NCBI GenBank assembly: GCA_024195265.1
Contig: JAJLRJ010000013.1
Span: 16,644,662-16,708,661 of the forward strand
Direction: 5' to 3'
Length of the DNA stretch: 64,000 bases
Origin: Dendrophyllia cribrosa
Taxonomy: Eukaryota; Cnidaria; Anthozoa; Scleractinia; Dendrophylliidae
Position 1 is the first letter of the stretch; every line of letters begins with the position of its first letter. A program made the translations under genes and the position numbers. Under the pieces are notes generated by a model, which saw only the letters and a program-made list of their open reading frames with translations, was not told the DNA's origin and searched no databases. Below, in pieces: positions 52,691 to 64,000 of this stretch.

Positions 52691-53882
52691 CCGCAGAGAC
52701 CGCACAGGGGGTGTGGCTTTAGCCCCCCACCTTTTTGGAATAAAAAGAAAAATGACTAAAGCACTATTGCAAAAATATCATAAGTGGACGCTTTTTATGA
52801 CATAAACAGCTAGTAAGTTTCAGTATTCATAAAGGAAGATGATTTGTACGCCTTCCTGCCCCAAAAAAGGAAAACAGTAAACGGTTTATCTTGCTTTAAC
52901 TAGAACATCTGGTAAACAATAGTTTTTTACCACCTGAAGACTGAAAACAGGGCTTGCAATCACCATTGGCAAAAGAGTGATTTATTATAGATATTCATAA
53001 AGAAGCAACTGTTACAGAAACTCAAACAGTTGCTTCGCGGCCCTGCATGTGTCCGGGTAACACTCTTACATTGCGTCTGTTGAAACTGGTTTAGCAGTCT
53101 AGTCAATTTGAATTTTGAACGATTTTGAATTTTTTTGGCTACAACTCGTATATAAAATATATATATCTAAAAAATCGCATTACTATTGACAAATACAGAT
53201 GCCTTCTTAGCCATTTCAGAAGACTTAACTTTCAAAATTTCCCGGGGAAGCATGCCCCCAGACCCCTCCAGCTTGCTTCCAACTCGAAAATCTGCTTCGC
53301 GGTCCCTGCGGGGGTTAGGTTCTTTTGTTTTTAGGCTTTAGCAGCCACGAAAATGGTTTCGAAAAAGGCTTAGCTTCCCTGCTGCTAAAAGTAAGGGAGG
53401 AAAATAGAGGCCTTTGCTATTTGTAGGTTGCAGCTGAAAATATTCTGTAGACGAAAAGTTATAAGAGTCTTGCAACCGCGAGGATGCGCAAAAAAATGAA
53501 TAGATATGCGCGGTATTTCTCCGCTTTGACAGCGACGTCGTCAATTGTTTGACCGCAAGCGATATCTTATTGGCTGAAATTTATTGCTAAATCGCTTGAA
53601 CTTTTCCGACTCTACTTGAAGCGACTCGTACTATTGCAACTAGCTTTGCGGTTTTAAAAATCGCTCGCAAAAAACACAGCTAGTAGCTAGAAGCTTGGAA
53701 AAAAAGTTTATTACAGAGTAAGCGACCATCTGAACATCCATACCACAGGCTTTTTAGCTTTAAAAGTATGTTTTTTTTTGTTTTGGACAAAAGTCATTAG
53801 ATCTGGTGTTAATTTTAATGCCTAGGAGCCGGCTGTCGCTTTCACCGTGCAACTCGTAATTTTCCCATCAATATCACTGATA

Positions 53883-56461
53883 ATGATGGCATGCAAATGG
53901 ATCTTGGCTTTTCTAAGCCTCTTGATGCTTACTTGTTGTACATTCGGAAGCAAGAAAAAAGAGCTGTATCTGCACCCATTAAATGATGTAACATATGAGA
54001 CGATTTTGCTGCTAGTCCAAGGGAAATTTAACGTGCCCGTGGCAGAACGTACCCGTGAACAAAAGAATGCTGTGGTCCGCTATTGGCGGCAAAGAAACAG
54101 ATTTCATCTTGGGCAGATTTCATCTTGCCTCAACCTACCCCAACCCTCTACTTTGATGGCAGAAAAGTGGTATGGAAGACATCAATAGCAAGCCTTGTTG
54201 CGAAAACTTTTGACGAGGCAAAATCTGGTGGATGCAAGAAACTGAGAAATCGAGCCGCAGCTAGCTTTGCAGGACTGAGCGAAAGAAATATTTTAAGCGT
54301 CACAAACAACGAAGCGAAGTATCGAATACGCAGAGTCAAGTTCACCAATAAAGCCACACCGAGACCAGTAACCGCCAGTACAATTCAAGCACAGCATCAA
54401 ATTGACCTGATGGATTTGAGCAAAGAGGCTGTCGATCACAACACGCGCGTGTACAAATATGTTTTGAGAGAAACGGATATCTTCAGCCGGTATTTGTGGT
54501 TGCGGCCGCTGAAAAAAAAGTCAAGCCAACATGTTAGTCAAGCACTTCAGAAGATTTATAGTGAGCACGGTCCACCAGACCGCCTTCAAAGCGACCGAGG
54601 AAAAGAATTCGAAGGAAAGGTTAGACCTCTTTGCAAACAGTTAAAAATAAAACTAATTACATCGAGACCCTACCACCCGCAGTCACAGGGAAAGGTTGAG
54701 AGATCGCATAGACGACTAAGAAAAAAAATAATGTACGACCTAGTATCCCTAGGCAAAAAGGGGGTAAACTCGGCAGCGAATCTTGAAGACTACAACCAGA
54801 TTATGAACGAGGAATGTAAAGAGGAACTTGGCTGGAAATCTCCTTTCGAAATATATTACGGGCGGAAGTCAAATCAATTAATGAAGGCGTCGTTAGATTG
54901 TGTAGATTCTGATGATAACTTCGCTAGTAGGGCGCCGAGAAAACGGGATTTGGCCAGTCACTTAAAAAAAGTAAAGAAGATCTGACAAAGAGCCAAGCAT
55001 TACAGCAAGAAGCTAAACGATCGAATGGTGAAGGGCCACAAGCGACGCCACAAAGCGGAAACGTTCAAAGTAAAAGAACACGTTTTAGTACGGTACAGAC
55101 CGCAAAAAGGAGGGAAACTCCCACCGAAAAAAAGATTCGTTGTTGAAGGGACAATAATAAAGAAGAGCCAAAAAAATCCTGATGCATACAAAGTCAAGTT
55201 TATGCCTCCAAATTGTTCAGAACACAAAGAAGAATGGTTTTCGGTAGGAGACATGGCAAGCATTAAGAAACGCCACTCAGCTAGCAAGAACAAGGAACAG
55301 CAGAAACTAAAAGAACTTCGAAAAAAGATGTATATACCATTAACAGCCTGCGATCGTTTTCTGGATCGAGACTTTCCCGACATGGATTTGTCTCTTATGT
55401 ACAATCCACCAGGTGACGGGAATTGTCAATTTGGAGCACTGTCTTTCTGGTTAAGCCGTCTTGGTTTTCACCGATCAGCAGAGACTGTCTGGGACGAAAT
55501 TGTGAAGTACCTGACGAGCAATCCAACCAACAGTGAAGGTATGCCTTTGGAGCTTTTTGCCGGGATGCCCTGGGAGGAATATTTACAGGCAATGGCAAGG
55601 AATGGCACCTATGGGGACCAAATAACTTTGCAAGCGGCAGCAGATTTATACAATATTGAAATTGTTGTAGTTTCGACCTTAGGACCTGATGCCACAGTGG
55701 TGATTTCTCCCTTGTTTAGCATACCCACTGCAAGAGTTCAGCTGGGGCATTATGCAGAGAACCACGGTGAACACTTTATATGCGTTGAAGGCAGAGTTTT
55801 GCCTTCTGAGGATGAGCAAGAGGAGAGGACGGAAGAAACGGCCGAATGTAATCTTTCAAATAGTGGGGATTTGAACACATTATCCACTCAGGAGGAGTAT
55901 GTAGAAGAGGAACAGGGGGTGCTCGAACCAGATCAAAGCCATGTGCAAATTCCTATCCACAACAACACAAACAACACTGTGGGGGTGGTTTCCATAAACG
56001 ACGCTACCTCTCCTATAGATAGGCTCCCGAATGAAACACTAGAAAAAATCATTGTGGAGGCATTATTATCTTCCGGTTTTTCGTGGCCAAACCACATATG
56101 CCAAACATATAATAACCTGTGCAAAGTCAGTCTCCGCTTTCAAGATATCACTCGCAGACTGGTCTCGATGCTGCCGAGAATTCACCTTGCCAATGGTGGT
56201 GAAGTAGGCATCGTCAGCGTCAGAAGCTTAATAAAAAGATTTGGATCCTCAAGTGGTGTCGTGCAGGAGATACGGCACATCGTTGCCAGTCCAAATTGGG
56301 AAAATATGCCTGGCTGGAACTGCGATTCCGTGGATTGGGATGGTTTATCATCCAAAACATATTCTGGCGAAAAAAATGAAATAAGTATTTGCGCATCTGG
56401 AAAAGCAGCATCCATAGTCTACTTGCTGCAGGTGGAAAAGGGAAGCAGCTCCTTGAACTGA
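53883..56461 (+). pseudogene. Ginger-like transposase: integrase core, OTU protease and F-box-like domain
   Basis: The start is probably ATG 53883. A frameshift near 54090 and a TGA at 54983-54985 interrupt it; otherwise the frame is open to 56461. The integrase core has HQIDLMDLSKEA (Asp, about 54400), LQSDRGKEFEG (Asp, about 54590) and HPQSQGKVERSHRR (Glu, about 54700), Asp to Glu about 34 residues apart. After the TGA comes a basic domain with VKEHVLVRYRPQKGG, like an integrase C-terminal domain. The OTU-like cysteine protease has PPGDGNCQFGALSFW (catalytic Cys, about 55420) and ENHGEHFICVEG (His, about 55770). An acidic linker leads to an F-box-like segment, IDRLPNETLEKIIVEALL with VSLRFQDITRRL (about 56010-56170). 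Ginger elements with OTU domains are known; the F-box-like part is an inference. Confidence 0.8.
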
Positions 56462-56834
56462 AAATAACTAGATAATGTTCTGTTTACACAAGAGAGGATG
56501 AACTTCCTTTTAGTAGGGACTGATGACGCTATAATTGTTCCTGTTTCATGTTTTACTTCGTTGTAGTTTTTCAAGATTGAAATGTACATTTTGATACTAC
56601 TTCTGATTTTTTTCCCTTAAGTTCCATGCTTTTGTACCAATATTATATACAAACACTGATTGCGCTATGGTGTTCCAAGCTCGAGGTTATATGTAACTTT
56701 GAATTCATGTGATGTTCATTGATGTTCTAGTTAAAAAAGATTAACTTCCATAACTTCATTAAACCGTTTATCGTTTTCCTTTTTGGTGCAGGATTTCTTG
56801 AAGTAAAAGGCGGCAAAATCATATTCCTTTAGGT

Positions 56835-57045
56835 GATTTCGAAAAAAAAAAAAATCCTGCAAGGGCTTGTCGGTGGAAAAAAATGCATGCAGCAGGAAAG
56901 AGGTAGAAAAAAATTCTTGCACTGCTGCACTGACAAGAAAAAATAATGTTGCAAAGGAAAAAAATATCCTGCAGTGCATTTCGGAGGAAAAAAAATATCC
57001 TGCCCACCAGGTTGCCAGAAAAAATAACTTGCTCACAAAAAAACA
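56835..57045. repeat. Purine-rich degenerate minisatellite inside the Ginger-like element
   Basis: Runs of six to twelve A are spaced about 25-35 bp apart and often followed by ATCCTGC or TTCTTGC, giving a theme GGAAAAAAATATCCTGC repeated about seven times with drift. Downstream of the transposase gene, before the right terminal repeat. Non-coding. Confidence 0.6.
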
Positions 57046-57181
57046 TCCCCCCACCTCCCCCCCTCAAGAGATAAATGGTCGGCCCCTTAATGAATACTGG
57101 AACTTACTAGCAGTTTTAAATGTCATAAAAAAGCCTTCCCCACCTCCTGTGCGGTCCCTGTGGGCGCGAATCACTTGGAAA

Positions 57182-57545
57182 AAGTCAGTAAACAAAGCAC
57201 ATTAAGGAATGTTCAATCTACGCTTTCTGGGCTCACTGATCACCGTGTTCCAATGCCACAACACACATCAAGCGATAAGACTTAGCAAAACAAATCAAAG
57301 AAAGCGTCTTTGTCTATGCGCTGCAAAGAGATGAGTTAGTTCGTACATTTTTAAAGAGCAGTTTGGGAACTTATTACAAAATGCGACGTGTTATTACAAA
57401 GTGCGACAGCTTATGTTATTACAAAGTGCGATAATTTTTTATTACAAAGTGCGACAGCTATTTTATTACAAAGTGCGACAAGTGTTATTACAAAGTGCGA
57501 CAGGTATTACAAAGTGCGACGATTATTACAAAGTGCGACAGAACA
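57182..57545. repeat. Right terminal inverted repeat of the Ginger-like element
   Basis: About 364 bp, inverse of 52090-52369. It is longer because it holds seven or eight copies of the TATTACAAAGTGCGACA-type unit (57371-57541) against four on the left. The unit spacing varies, so the array has expanded independently on this side. Confidence 0.85.
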
Positions 57546-57550
57546 GTCTG

Positions 57551-60500
57551 CAATCATTTCGGATCAAAATGGGACAACATTGTGAGTTGTGGCCCATTTG
57601 CCATCCCGTGCCGTGGTCGAAATGCCTGATATCCAGACTTAAAATATTTTGCTATAATTTTTGGAGCGGGAACTCCATTTCGGATTTGCCATAGAATTTC
57701 CCGACATGCTCTGCGACAGTGGCAGAGAGGCCCGCTATGCGTGTTCGGGCACTTAAAATACAGCTTTGGGCAGCTCGAAGTGAGTCCTTGCAAGGCAAGC
57801 AAAGGCTATGAGCCGGCAGCGGAGAATCGGGAGCGCTTCCTAGGAGGTCCGCAAATGAGATAGTGCGAAACTAAGTGGCTGACTATTGGCGATAAAATGA
57901 AGCGGTTTTGAGGGAACGAACTTCGGTTTGGATTGTTTTTTTTTTCTTGAGCGGGATTTAGCGGCACAGACCCAAACTTGGCCATCTGAACTTGTGCTTT
58001 TTCCGTGCTTCTCCAAACACTAACCCTAAGCCAAAACTTAACCCTAACCCTGACCGACGCACACATTTTTCAAGTGAAACGATCATTAAAAGCAGTGAAA
58101 CCAACAACTTGAGCGGTTAAAAAGCAGTGAAAACAGTAATCCCAAGAGGAATCAAGTACACAAAGACAAAAGTGCTGCAGTGTTCGAGTTTTATTAGCCG
58201 ACAGCATTTTTGGACCGTTTTTTTTTTCTAGAAAAAGAAGCACAAAACCAGCGAAAAACATACAGGGCAATATTTACCACATGAAAACAAGTCCGTGTGA
58301 CAAAAACAGCTAATTAGGACCATTTTTTTTTTCCAATTTATCCCACTTAGCATAGTTTTCCAATTGCCCCTTCAATTGCGAGTCAGAGAATATGTAATTG
58401 AAGTGTTGAATATCTTTTTTGTCAGTATTAGTTGTATGCTTGTTGTGAATGTTTTGTGATTGAAATAAAAACAAACTTACAAAAAAGGATTGTTGAATTT
58501 AAATAACCATCTTATTACTTCCCTTACCTTTTCACATTTAAGATTTTGGTTGTTCGCGCTCAGTGTTTGAAAGGTACACCAACTTCCCAGTATTATAATA
58601 TACTGCCATAGTAGACGTAAAATAATCAGTCGTATCCCAAGTTCTCTAAGTTTTGACATTGTTTTTTCGGAAGGACAACTTGTTTGTTTTTCTCGCATGG
58701 TATTGTACACGTATCAATTATAACAATATTAGTTTCAGTTACCTCTGATCTTCTGCGCCTGTATTTCTTTTAAGACCACAGTGATAATTTTAAGAGCATG
58801 TCCACGAGAGGACCAGGCAGGGGTGATACATGCCATCTCACCGATTTCACTGAAACTTGGCCAGATTGAAGGATCTACCCAATAACTCAAAAAGCCGAAA
58901 CGGTTTGGAAATTGCAATTTTCCGGGGGGAGTTACACCTCCCCTTACTTTTTTACATGGATTCCTTTAAAAACTACAACACAATAATACAATAATTTTAT
59001 ATTACAATACAATACTTTATTTTCACATTTCCATGACATTTTTTGTTACAAGAAAATATATATCAAGCTAAACTAAAATAATAAAATAAAATACACTAAA
59101 TAAGGGTAAAAGTAGGGAGCTCTTAAACTTGCATAATTCATCCAATTCCATTGTGGTTGCACACCAGTATAAATACGTCTTTCCTGGGTTATGTGCGGGA
59201 GTTTCATGTAATTTAATTGATTACCTGTCAATCAATGTAAGTTAATAATTACCTATGTAAAATAGCATAGCAAAATATGGTGATTTTGAGGCCAAATATC
59301 TCCAGTGGCCAAGTACCCCCCAAATAGATACCTATATCACGGTTCAGTTCCACCTTTGGTCTGTACGAATTATTAAAAAAAAATTTGGGACCTGCTATTT
59401 TCTGTTCGCAGGTCGAGCTCAAACCCTGCACATCTTACACAAGATTATAGTTTAATGACTAACGTCGTAAAAGTTCCTGTACAAACCGAAATCGCAGATA
59501 AGCCACACCCCCAATTTGGAAGCTCAAATTTTGAAAAATAAAATAAAGACAATAAAGTTTGAAGTTCCAGTGTAGTTCTAGTTAAGCTTAAGCTTAAGCT
59601 TAAGCTTACATAAAAACAAGGACAAACAAGTACGGTTTCAAAACACTGATACAGCGGTTGCGAACTTTCATATGCATTAAGTCTTTAGATAACAAAATTT
59701 CACTTGTCATACCTTCTTTTCTTTTTAGTTCACTATTTTTAAACTTAAGATGCTCTCTTGGTACTAATTTGTCAAGATTATCACTTCTAAACACTCCATG
59801 ACATTGAAATTCCTAGGCGATTGAAAATGACACGAACGAGTGCTATTATAGAAGCCAAGCTTTGAAATGTGGAGAAGAGTCTGGGCATCACAACACATAA
59901 AATACTTCGATTATATAGTGGCTGCAAAAGGAATACTTGGGAGCGAATTAAAGTGTCTCCCATTTAATCGTTTGATGTGTTGATCTAGTAACTCTCAGGT
60001 AGATGACTTAATAATAGTTGTGTAAGTTTTCGCTAAACTTAGTAGCAGTTGACGAACTATGTGGATGAAAGGTGAACGGGTGAAACGTGACATCAGTGGG
60101 TAACGTTTTAAAACAGATGTCACCTCAAAATCAACATTTGCAGTCCTTGCAATGCTAAAAATAGAATAATTTCTGCTGGACTATTTTAATAAACATTGGA
60201 GCGACCATATATTTATACTTGCACTTTACAAGTCGGACTTCCGTTGAGTTGTTTACTTCCTGAATCGTTATCCGCCATCTATCAGTACATGTATCAGTCT
60301 TCGATCTATATTGCATGCTGTAAAACTTTAACTCCTTTTCATATATTTAATTTGTAGCTTCCTCGCCTTGCTCACTCAGAAAACCTATATAAGATTCATT
60401 TTGGGTGAACTAATGTGCGCGTTAACGGTTTTGAGCAACCTGCCGGGTCGACACTGTGTTGCGTGACTCCTTGTTTGTCAACAGACCGCCAAAGAGATAC

Positions 60501-61820
60501 CTCGCAATAAAAACTATTTTCAAGTTATTGCACTTTCCGAAACGAGCTGCATGAACAGATATGCTCATAACTTAAATTAAACTAAATTTCGGAAATAATG
60601 ATAGATTGGTTACTGTGTTGGTTTCCTTTTCTGAACGTAAACACATACCATATGTCCGTTATACATAATTTTAGCCTCCGCGATAAAGTAAACAAATCGC
60701 ACTGTTGTTAATTTCCATTGACATTTCTCCACTACATGAGGGCTCTCTTTTGAAAATTCAATTGAACCGTTCACCTTCTCGGGAAAATAAAAAAGATCCA
60801 CTGCACAGCTCAACAAAAGTGTCAACTAATTCACGGATTCTGGCCGTTGTTTATTAAAATAACTCCGGCTTATATAATCATCAGTAATTGATTCTTTGGT
60901 TTGATAAGTGTCAACGGAGGTAATCAGTTCCCCGACCTTTTGTTGATGCTGCTGTTGTTGTTATTTTGTTTTTCAAACTCCTGTTCCCATTTTCCAAAGT
61001 ACGTTTTCACATAGTCAAATTCCTCTGGTATTCTAATACAACAAGTTCTCCAATGAATAAATTTTTAACGCCTTGTTCACTGAAATCTGACCTAAACCGC
61101 CTGCGTCACGCTCGTCGTGGTATGTAAGTGGACCTTGGCACAACAAGGTCATTTTCGTTGTAACTCTTACGTTGTGCAAAACAATGTCTAATCTCTCGTG
61201 TTCCTTTGCCTCGCGCTGTGACTCTCATTGCGATATTTCATCCCGAGGAAAGGAGCTTCTTCCTCTAAGCTCTTGTTCTAGAGATATAAATGCTCATATT
61301 CGACAAATCTCTGTAGCCCAAACTGGTGTTTCTTTTGAGAAAGAACTAATCCTTGCACGCGTGGGGTTGTTTGATGCGTCAAGTTCAAGGCATCGATAAA
61401 ATGTCAGCATCCACTCCATGGCAATTGTAAGGGTAAGCAAGAGCGGGGTGTTAACATGCGAATGTCAAAGGAAATCAAGAGTAAATGGAATGTAGTTGTC
61501 CCTGTTGGAGCAGGTAAAACGCTTTGTCTCTTTATCCTTATGCATGAGTCAACGAAAATCCCGACCCCACCCCGGGACAAGGTGGGGATTTGATACAAAA
61601 TCATGCCCGAGAAGGTGGGGCATTGGAAGCGTTTAGTGAATTTGGCTGCCCTGAGGGGGTGGGGCATAGGTGGGGATTTATGCAGAGTCTGCAATGTCAA
61701 AGTCAGCGGCTGTTTAACTGTTGCTCATACCAACCTGTTTATTCCCTCTACCCTTGGTGGTTCTAACTACAACAGTCAAGGCTTCAATTAGACAAGGCTC
61801 AGTTAGCCCGCAATCTAGAC
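57551..61820. other. No gene seen; minor repeats
   Basis: Contains a short stretch with TTAACCCTAACCCT near 58037-58050 (telomere-like), four to five TTAAGC units at 59583-59606, and near 61558-61588 an ATCCCGACCCCACC / GGTGGGGAT hairpin. A possible exon reading MSNLSCSFASRCDSHC at 61180-61399 has no supporting homology. The rest is AT-rich and non-coding as far as I can see. Confidence 0.35.
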
Positions 61821-62420
61821 ATGGCAACAGATGTATATATCAAGAAAGTAAATGGATCCCCTTGTGCAAAGCAGGCAATCCAACTGTTCAAAGGAGCAGA
61901 TGACAAGCATGCTAATTATCTCAGGGAAAGACGTCCAAAGCTGCTTATATTCCTTAAAGGTAAAAAGAAAATAAACAAGCCCTAAAACTCCAAGAACCAA
62001 CTCTATAAAAGTACTACGAGAAGATTTGGAATGTGCGCCACAGGCACATGGTTCCTAACCTGCCACACCCCTATGTTTTCATGTTGTTACAGTGCAGTCA
62101 AGCTGATTGACCTCATCCGAATTGCAAGACATGTACAGATTCAACTGAGAGCAGTCAGGAAACCTTGCAGTGGTACCCTGGAGGTCCGGAGTTGTCTTAT
62201 TTCCCAGTTCCTGTTGCTGACCCAGATCGTCCCTGGGGAGGGCCCTGTGACCAGTGTTCCCCCATGAAGTGTGCTGGACATTACCTCCACCCAGATGAAC
62301 ATTTAAAACATTACAGGATACACCTCTACAACCCCTCCTTTGGACTCCTTAGATGGCAAGTTTGGACGTTCATAAAGATGCAAATTGGATGCTTCTACCG
62401 TAAAAGTAAATTTTGTTGAC
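61821..62420 (+). pseudogene. Spliced repeat gene of unknown function with Cys/His motif, broken
   Basis: Exon 1 (ATG 61821 to 61959, donor AAAG|GTAAAA) encodes MATDVYIKKVNGSPCAKQAI then QLFKGADDKHANYLRERRPK. Exon 2 follows acceptor ACAGTGCAG ending 62097 and keeps the phase: VKLIDLIRIARHVQIQLRAV. A one-base shift near 62160 leads into QWYPGGPELSYFPVPVADPD, then WGGPCDQCSPMKCAGHYLHP with C-x2-C-x4-C-x2-H and further His residues. I remember this arrangement from cnidarian repeat genes but know no function. A zinc-binding role is likely from the Cys/His spacing only. Confidence 0.5.
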
Positions 62421-63560
62421 TCATGCATTAGCATCCAGCTACAGTATGATTCCTACCTTGATTTGTTTCCGGCATGAATTATAGGCTCAATTACCAGTCA
62501 GTGTTCGAGAAAGCGGAGAAAATCTAGCGTAACAAATAATTGATCTCATATTCTGACATTTTCTTTGTGAACACAGGTATTTGTAGAACTTGTTGTGGGA
62601 AACATCAGGCTGCCATCAAATTCAATGCAGATGTTTCGCCGCCCCAGGAGCAGAGAGAGGAACAAAGTTCAGCAGACCTACCCATGGAGCAGGCTGACAG
62701 CAGGATGTTCAGACTGACTGAGACCCCCCCCTCCCCCCTCCCGTGCTCTATCCTCATTTGGATCATTGTCTCTCATTGCGCAAAAAAGTGGGAGATGTAC
62801 CATCAAAAATCTGCCTGAACCGTCTTTACGTGTCTTTACGAAGAACGCAATCTTAATTTCGTGTTCGTTGTCCTGTGGTTTATGTGCAGTAAAATTTGAG
62901 TTTTTTTGGTGGCCGGTCTTCCAAATGGCCGCCCCTATTGTTTCTTTTTTTCAGGGGTTCATTTCCGCCGGAAATTCCTTCAAACGCTGCTCCATAATCT
63001 GTGATTACTGCTAGTATATAACTAACTGAGTACACAATACCTCACTTGATGGTTCTTCTGATGGTAACAGAAATCGCACGTGGGCTTGTGGAGAGAGGTG
63101 CAGATTTAGAGGCCCTCAAATGTTTATTAAAGAACATTGTACCGCGTGTGATTCTTTAACTATATTTGCACAGCTAGAACAAAAGAGACTCGTATATTAT
63201 AATGTCCTTGTTGGTAAATCCTCATAGTTTCTTTTCCTAATATCATAATTGTTAAGTGTGCAAATATATTTGCAATATTTCTTTGGATTGCTACGATCTC
63301 CAAGCCCTTGTTGCACAAGACGTTGTTGCAAACCATCCTGCAATAGCCAAGTTTTTGTTTGTTTGTTTGTTCATGCTTATTGTAAGAGCATTATTGAGTC
63401 AAAAGTTTATTAATACAGCCCAGTGACCACAACTCCGAAGTGTTCTCCTTGTCGTCTCAAGGGTCAGCGCAAGAAGGCAAGACCTCACAGGAGTGGTAGC
63501 CGACTCGCCAGGTTGAGCACAAACTACAGAGCCTAAACACCTTCCTCAGGAGAACATCAG
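62421..63560. other. No gene supported
   Basis: A possible exon after TGTGAACACAG at 62576 reads TCCGKHQAAIKFNADVSPPQ before decaying. The rest shows no conserved signal. Confidence 0.3.
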
Positions 63561-63569
63561 ACAGGAGCG

Positions 63570-64000
63570 TCAGTCCTGTGCGATCACAATGCAAGTCTGA
63601 CGTGCTGACCATATCTGCCTCCACACAGCGGTACTACAAAAGGAAGGCTGAACAGGTAGTTGACGTCGTATTAGATGCCATCACCCCTGGCAACTCTACG
63701 TGGCTGTTCGAACAGGTGTGCAGCAGGCGTGAGAACATCCAAGGGTTCTCAGGTGCAGGTGCAGGAGAAGGCACGTTAGTGTCTAGACTGATCATTTGCT
63801 ATGAAGAGGCAGGCTCATGGTACAACAGGCAGCAAATATTGTCACTTTTTGCAGGCGACTATTCCAAAACAGAATTGCTCCAGATCATTCCTGGCCTCAC
63901 CAAGTAAGCATGCTTTCAAGAACAAGCCTGGTCAACCCATCGAGCCACCAACTCTGCAGAGGCTGCGGCTGGATCCTGTTAAGGTTGATCACTTTCTCGA
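63570..64000 (+). pseudogene. Fragment of a repeat gene running off the right edge
   Basis: The frame reads STQRYYKRKAEQVVDVVLDA, then NSTWLFEQVCSRREN, CYEEAGSWYNRQQILSLFA and ELLQIIPGLTK, to a TAA at 63905-63907. A different frame then continues as KPGQPIEPPTLQRLRLDPVK and VDHFL up to the window end. The join is either a frameshift or an intron from a GTAAGC at 63903. I remember the PLKVDHFLDF-type motif from a large cnidarian repeat gene. The remainder lies outside the window, so completeness cannot be judged. Confidence 0.5.

Larger units (their letters stand above)
52090..57545 (+). mobile_element. Ginger-like DNA transposon with both ends and 5-bp target duplication
   Basis: The left end starts TGTTCTGTCGCACTTTG and the right end finishes with the inverse CAAAGTGCGACAGAACA. 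GTCTG flanks both sides (52085-52089 and 57546-57550). The 5,456-bp unit contains one transposase gene on the plus strand. Retroviral-type integrase with an OTU domain, TG...CA ends and a short target duplication fit Ginger elements, cut-and-paste transposons related to Gypsy integrases. The ends are well preserved while the gene has a frameshift and a stop, so it is probably non-autonomous now. Confidence 0.85.

Noticed and set aside
53883..56461. The integrase as the missing integrase of the viral cassette (Polintons use a similar enzyme)
   Set aside because: It lies within its own 5,456-bp unit with terminal inverted repeats and a GTCTG target duplication, 18 kb from the last viral gene.
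57388..57694. Open frames with repeated LLQSAT and YYKVRQ strings
   Set aside because: Translation of the subterminal array of the Ginger-like element.
58020..58050. Interstitial telomere array
   Set aside because: Only two adjacent TAACCC units plus imperfect neighbours; too short to call.

Overview
This looks like eukaryotic nuclear DNA from an anthozoan cnidarian, most likely a stony coral or sea anemone. It is AT-rich, has GT-AG splice junctions and canonical poly(A) signals, and carries repeat-gene families that I associate with coral genomes. That assignment rests on remembered family resemblance and was not searched. No intact, well-known housekeeping gene is present. The window is a graveyard of layered mobile elements, most of them broken by frameshifts and stops, plus one much better preserved virus-like cassette.

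Layout: 1-6 kb holds a broken gene with a FEN1/PIN-like nuclease core and a Cys-rich CXC-like tail, interrupted by a 354-bp TA-flanked MITE. 8-14.8 kb holds two decayed PIF/Harbinger transposons, each with a Myb-like ORF and a transposase converging on each other. 15-18.5 kb holds a 659-bp TTAA-flanked element, a foldback element, a DDE integrase-like pseudogene and a Helitron scrap. 18.8-23.4 kb holds a decayed multi-exon gene ending in a RING-like finger, with a second TTAA element and a 44-bp-arm foldback inside it.

24.5-34 kb is the centrepiece, an integrated small DNA virus resembling Polinton-like viruses. It has a putative double-jelly-roll major capsid protein (intact, 416 aa), a putative minor capsid protein, a coiled-coil membrane protein, two further membrane or linker proteins, a small proline-rich protein, a zinc-ribbon protein that could be a late transcription factor, and a YqaJ-type exonuclease. 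Five of the structural genes start within about 20 nt of the same TATATA-type motif, which looks like a late promoter. A 3' LINE fragment has inserted into the tail of one structural gene and left its membrane anchor stranded on the far side. Polymerase, packaging ATPase, protease and terminal repeats were not seen, so the cassette is either partial or of an unusual type.

34.7-35.5 kb carries two phase-compatible exons of an unrecognised gene with a second MITE copy in the intron. 38-43.5 kb has a Crypton-like tyrosine recombinase pseudogene, a transposase-like fragment, a tRNA-like sequence and a LINE with ORF1 zinc knuckle and RT pieces. 44.5-49.3 kb has a second, diverged copy of the FEN1-like family, a SWIM-type finger remnant and a DDE_Tnp_4 transposase fragment. 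52,090-57,545 is a complete-ended Ginger-like DNA transposon: 5-bp target duplication, long terminal inverted repeats carrying arrays of a 17-bp motif, and one gene joining an integrase, an OTU protease domain and an F-box-like domain. 61.8-64 kb has exons of one or two further decayed repeat genes, the last running off the window.
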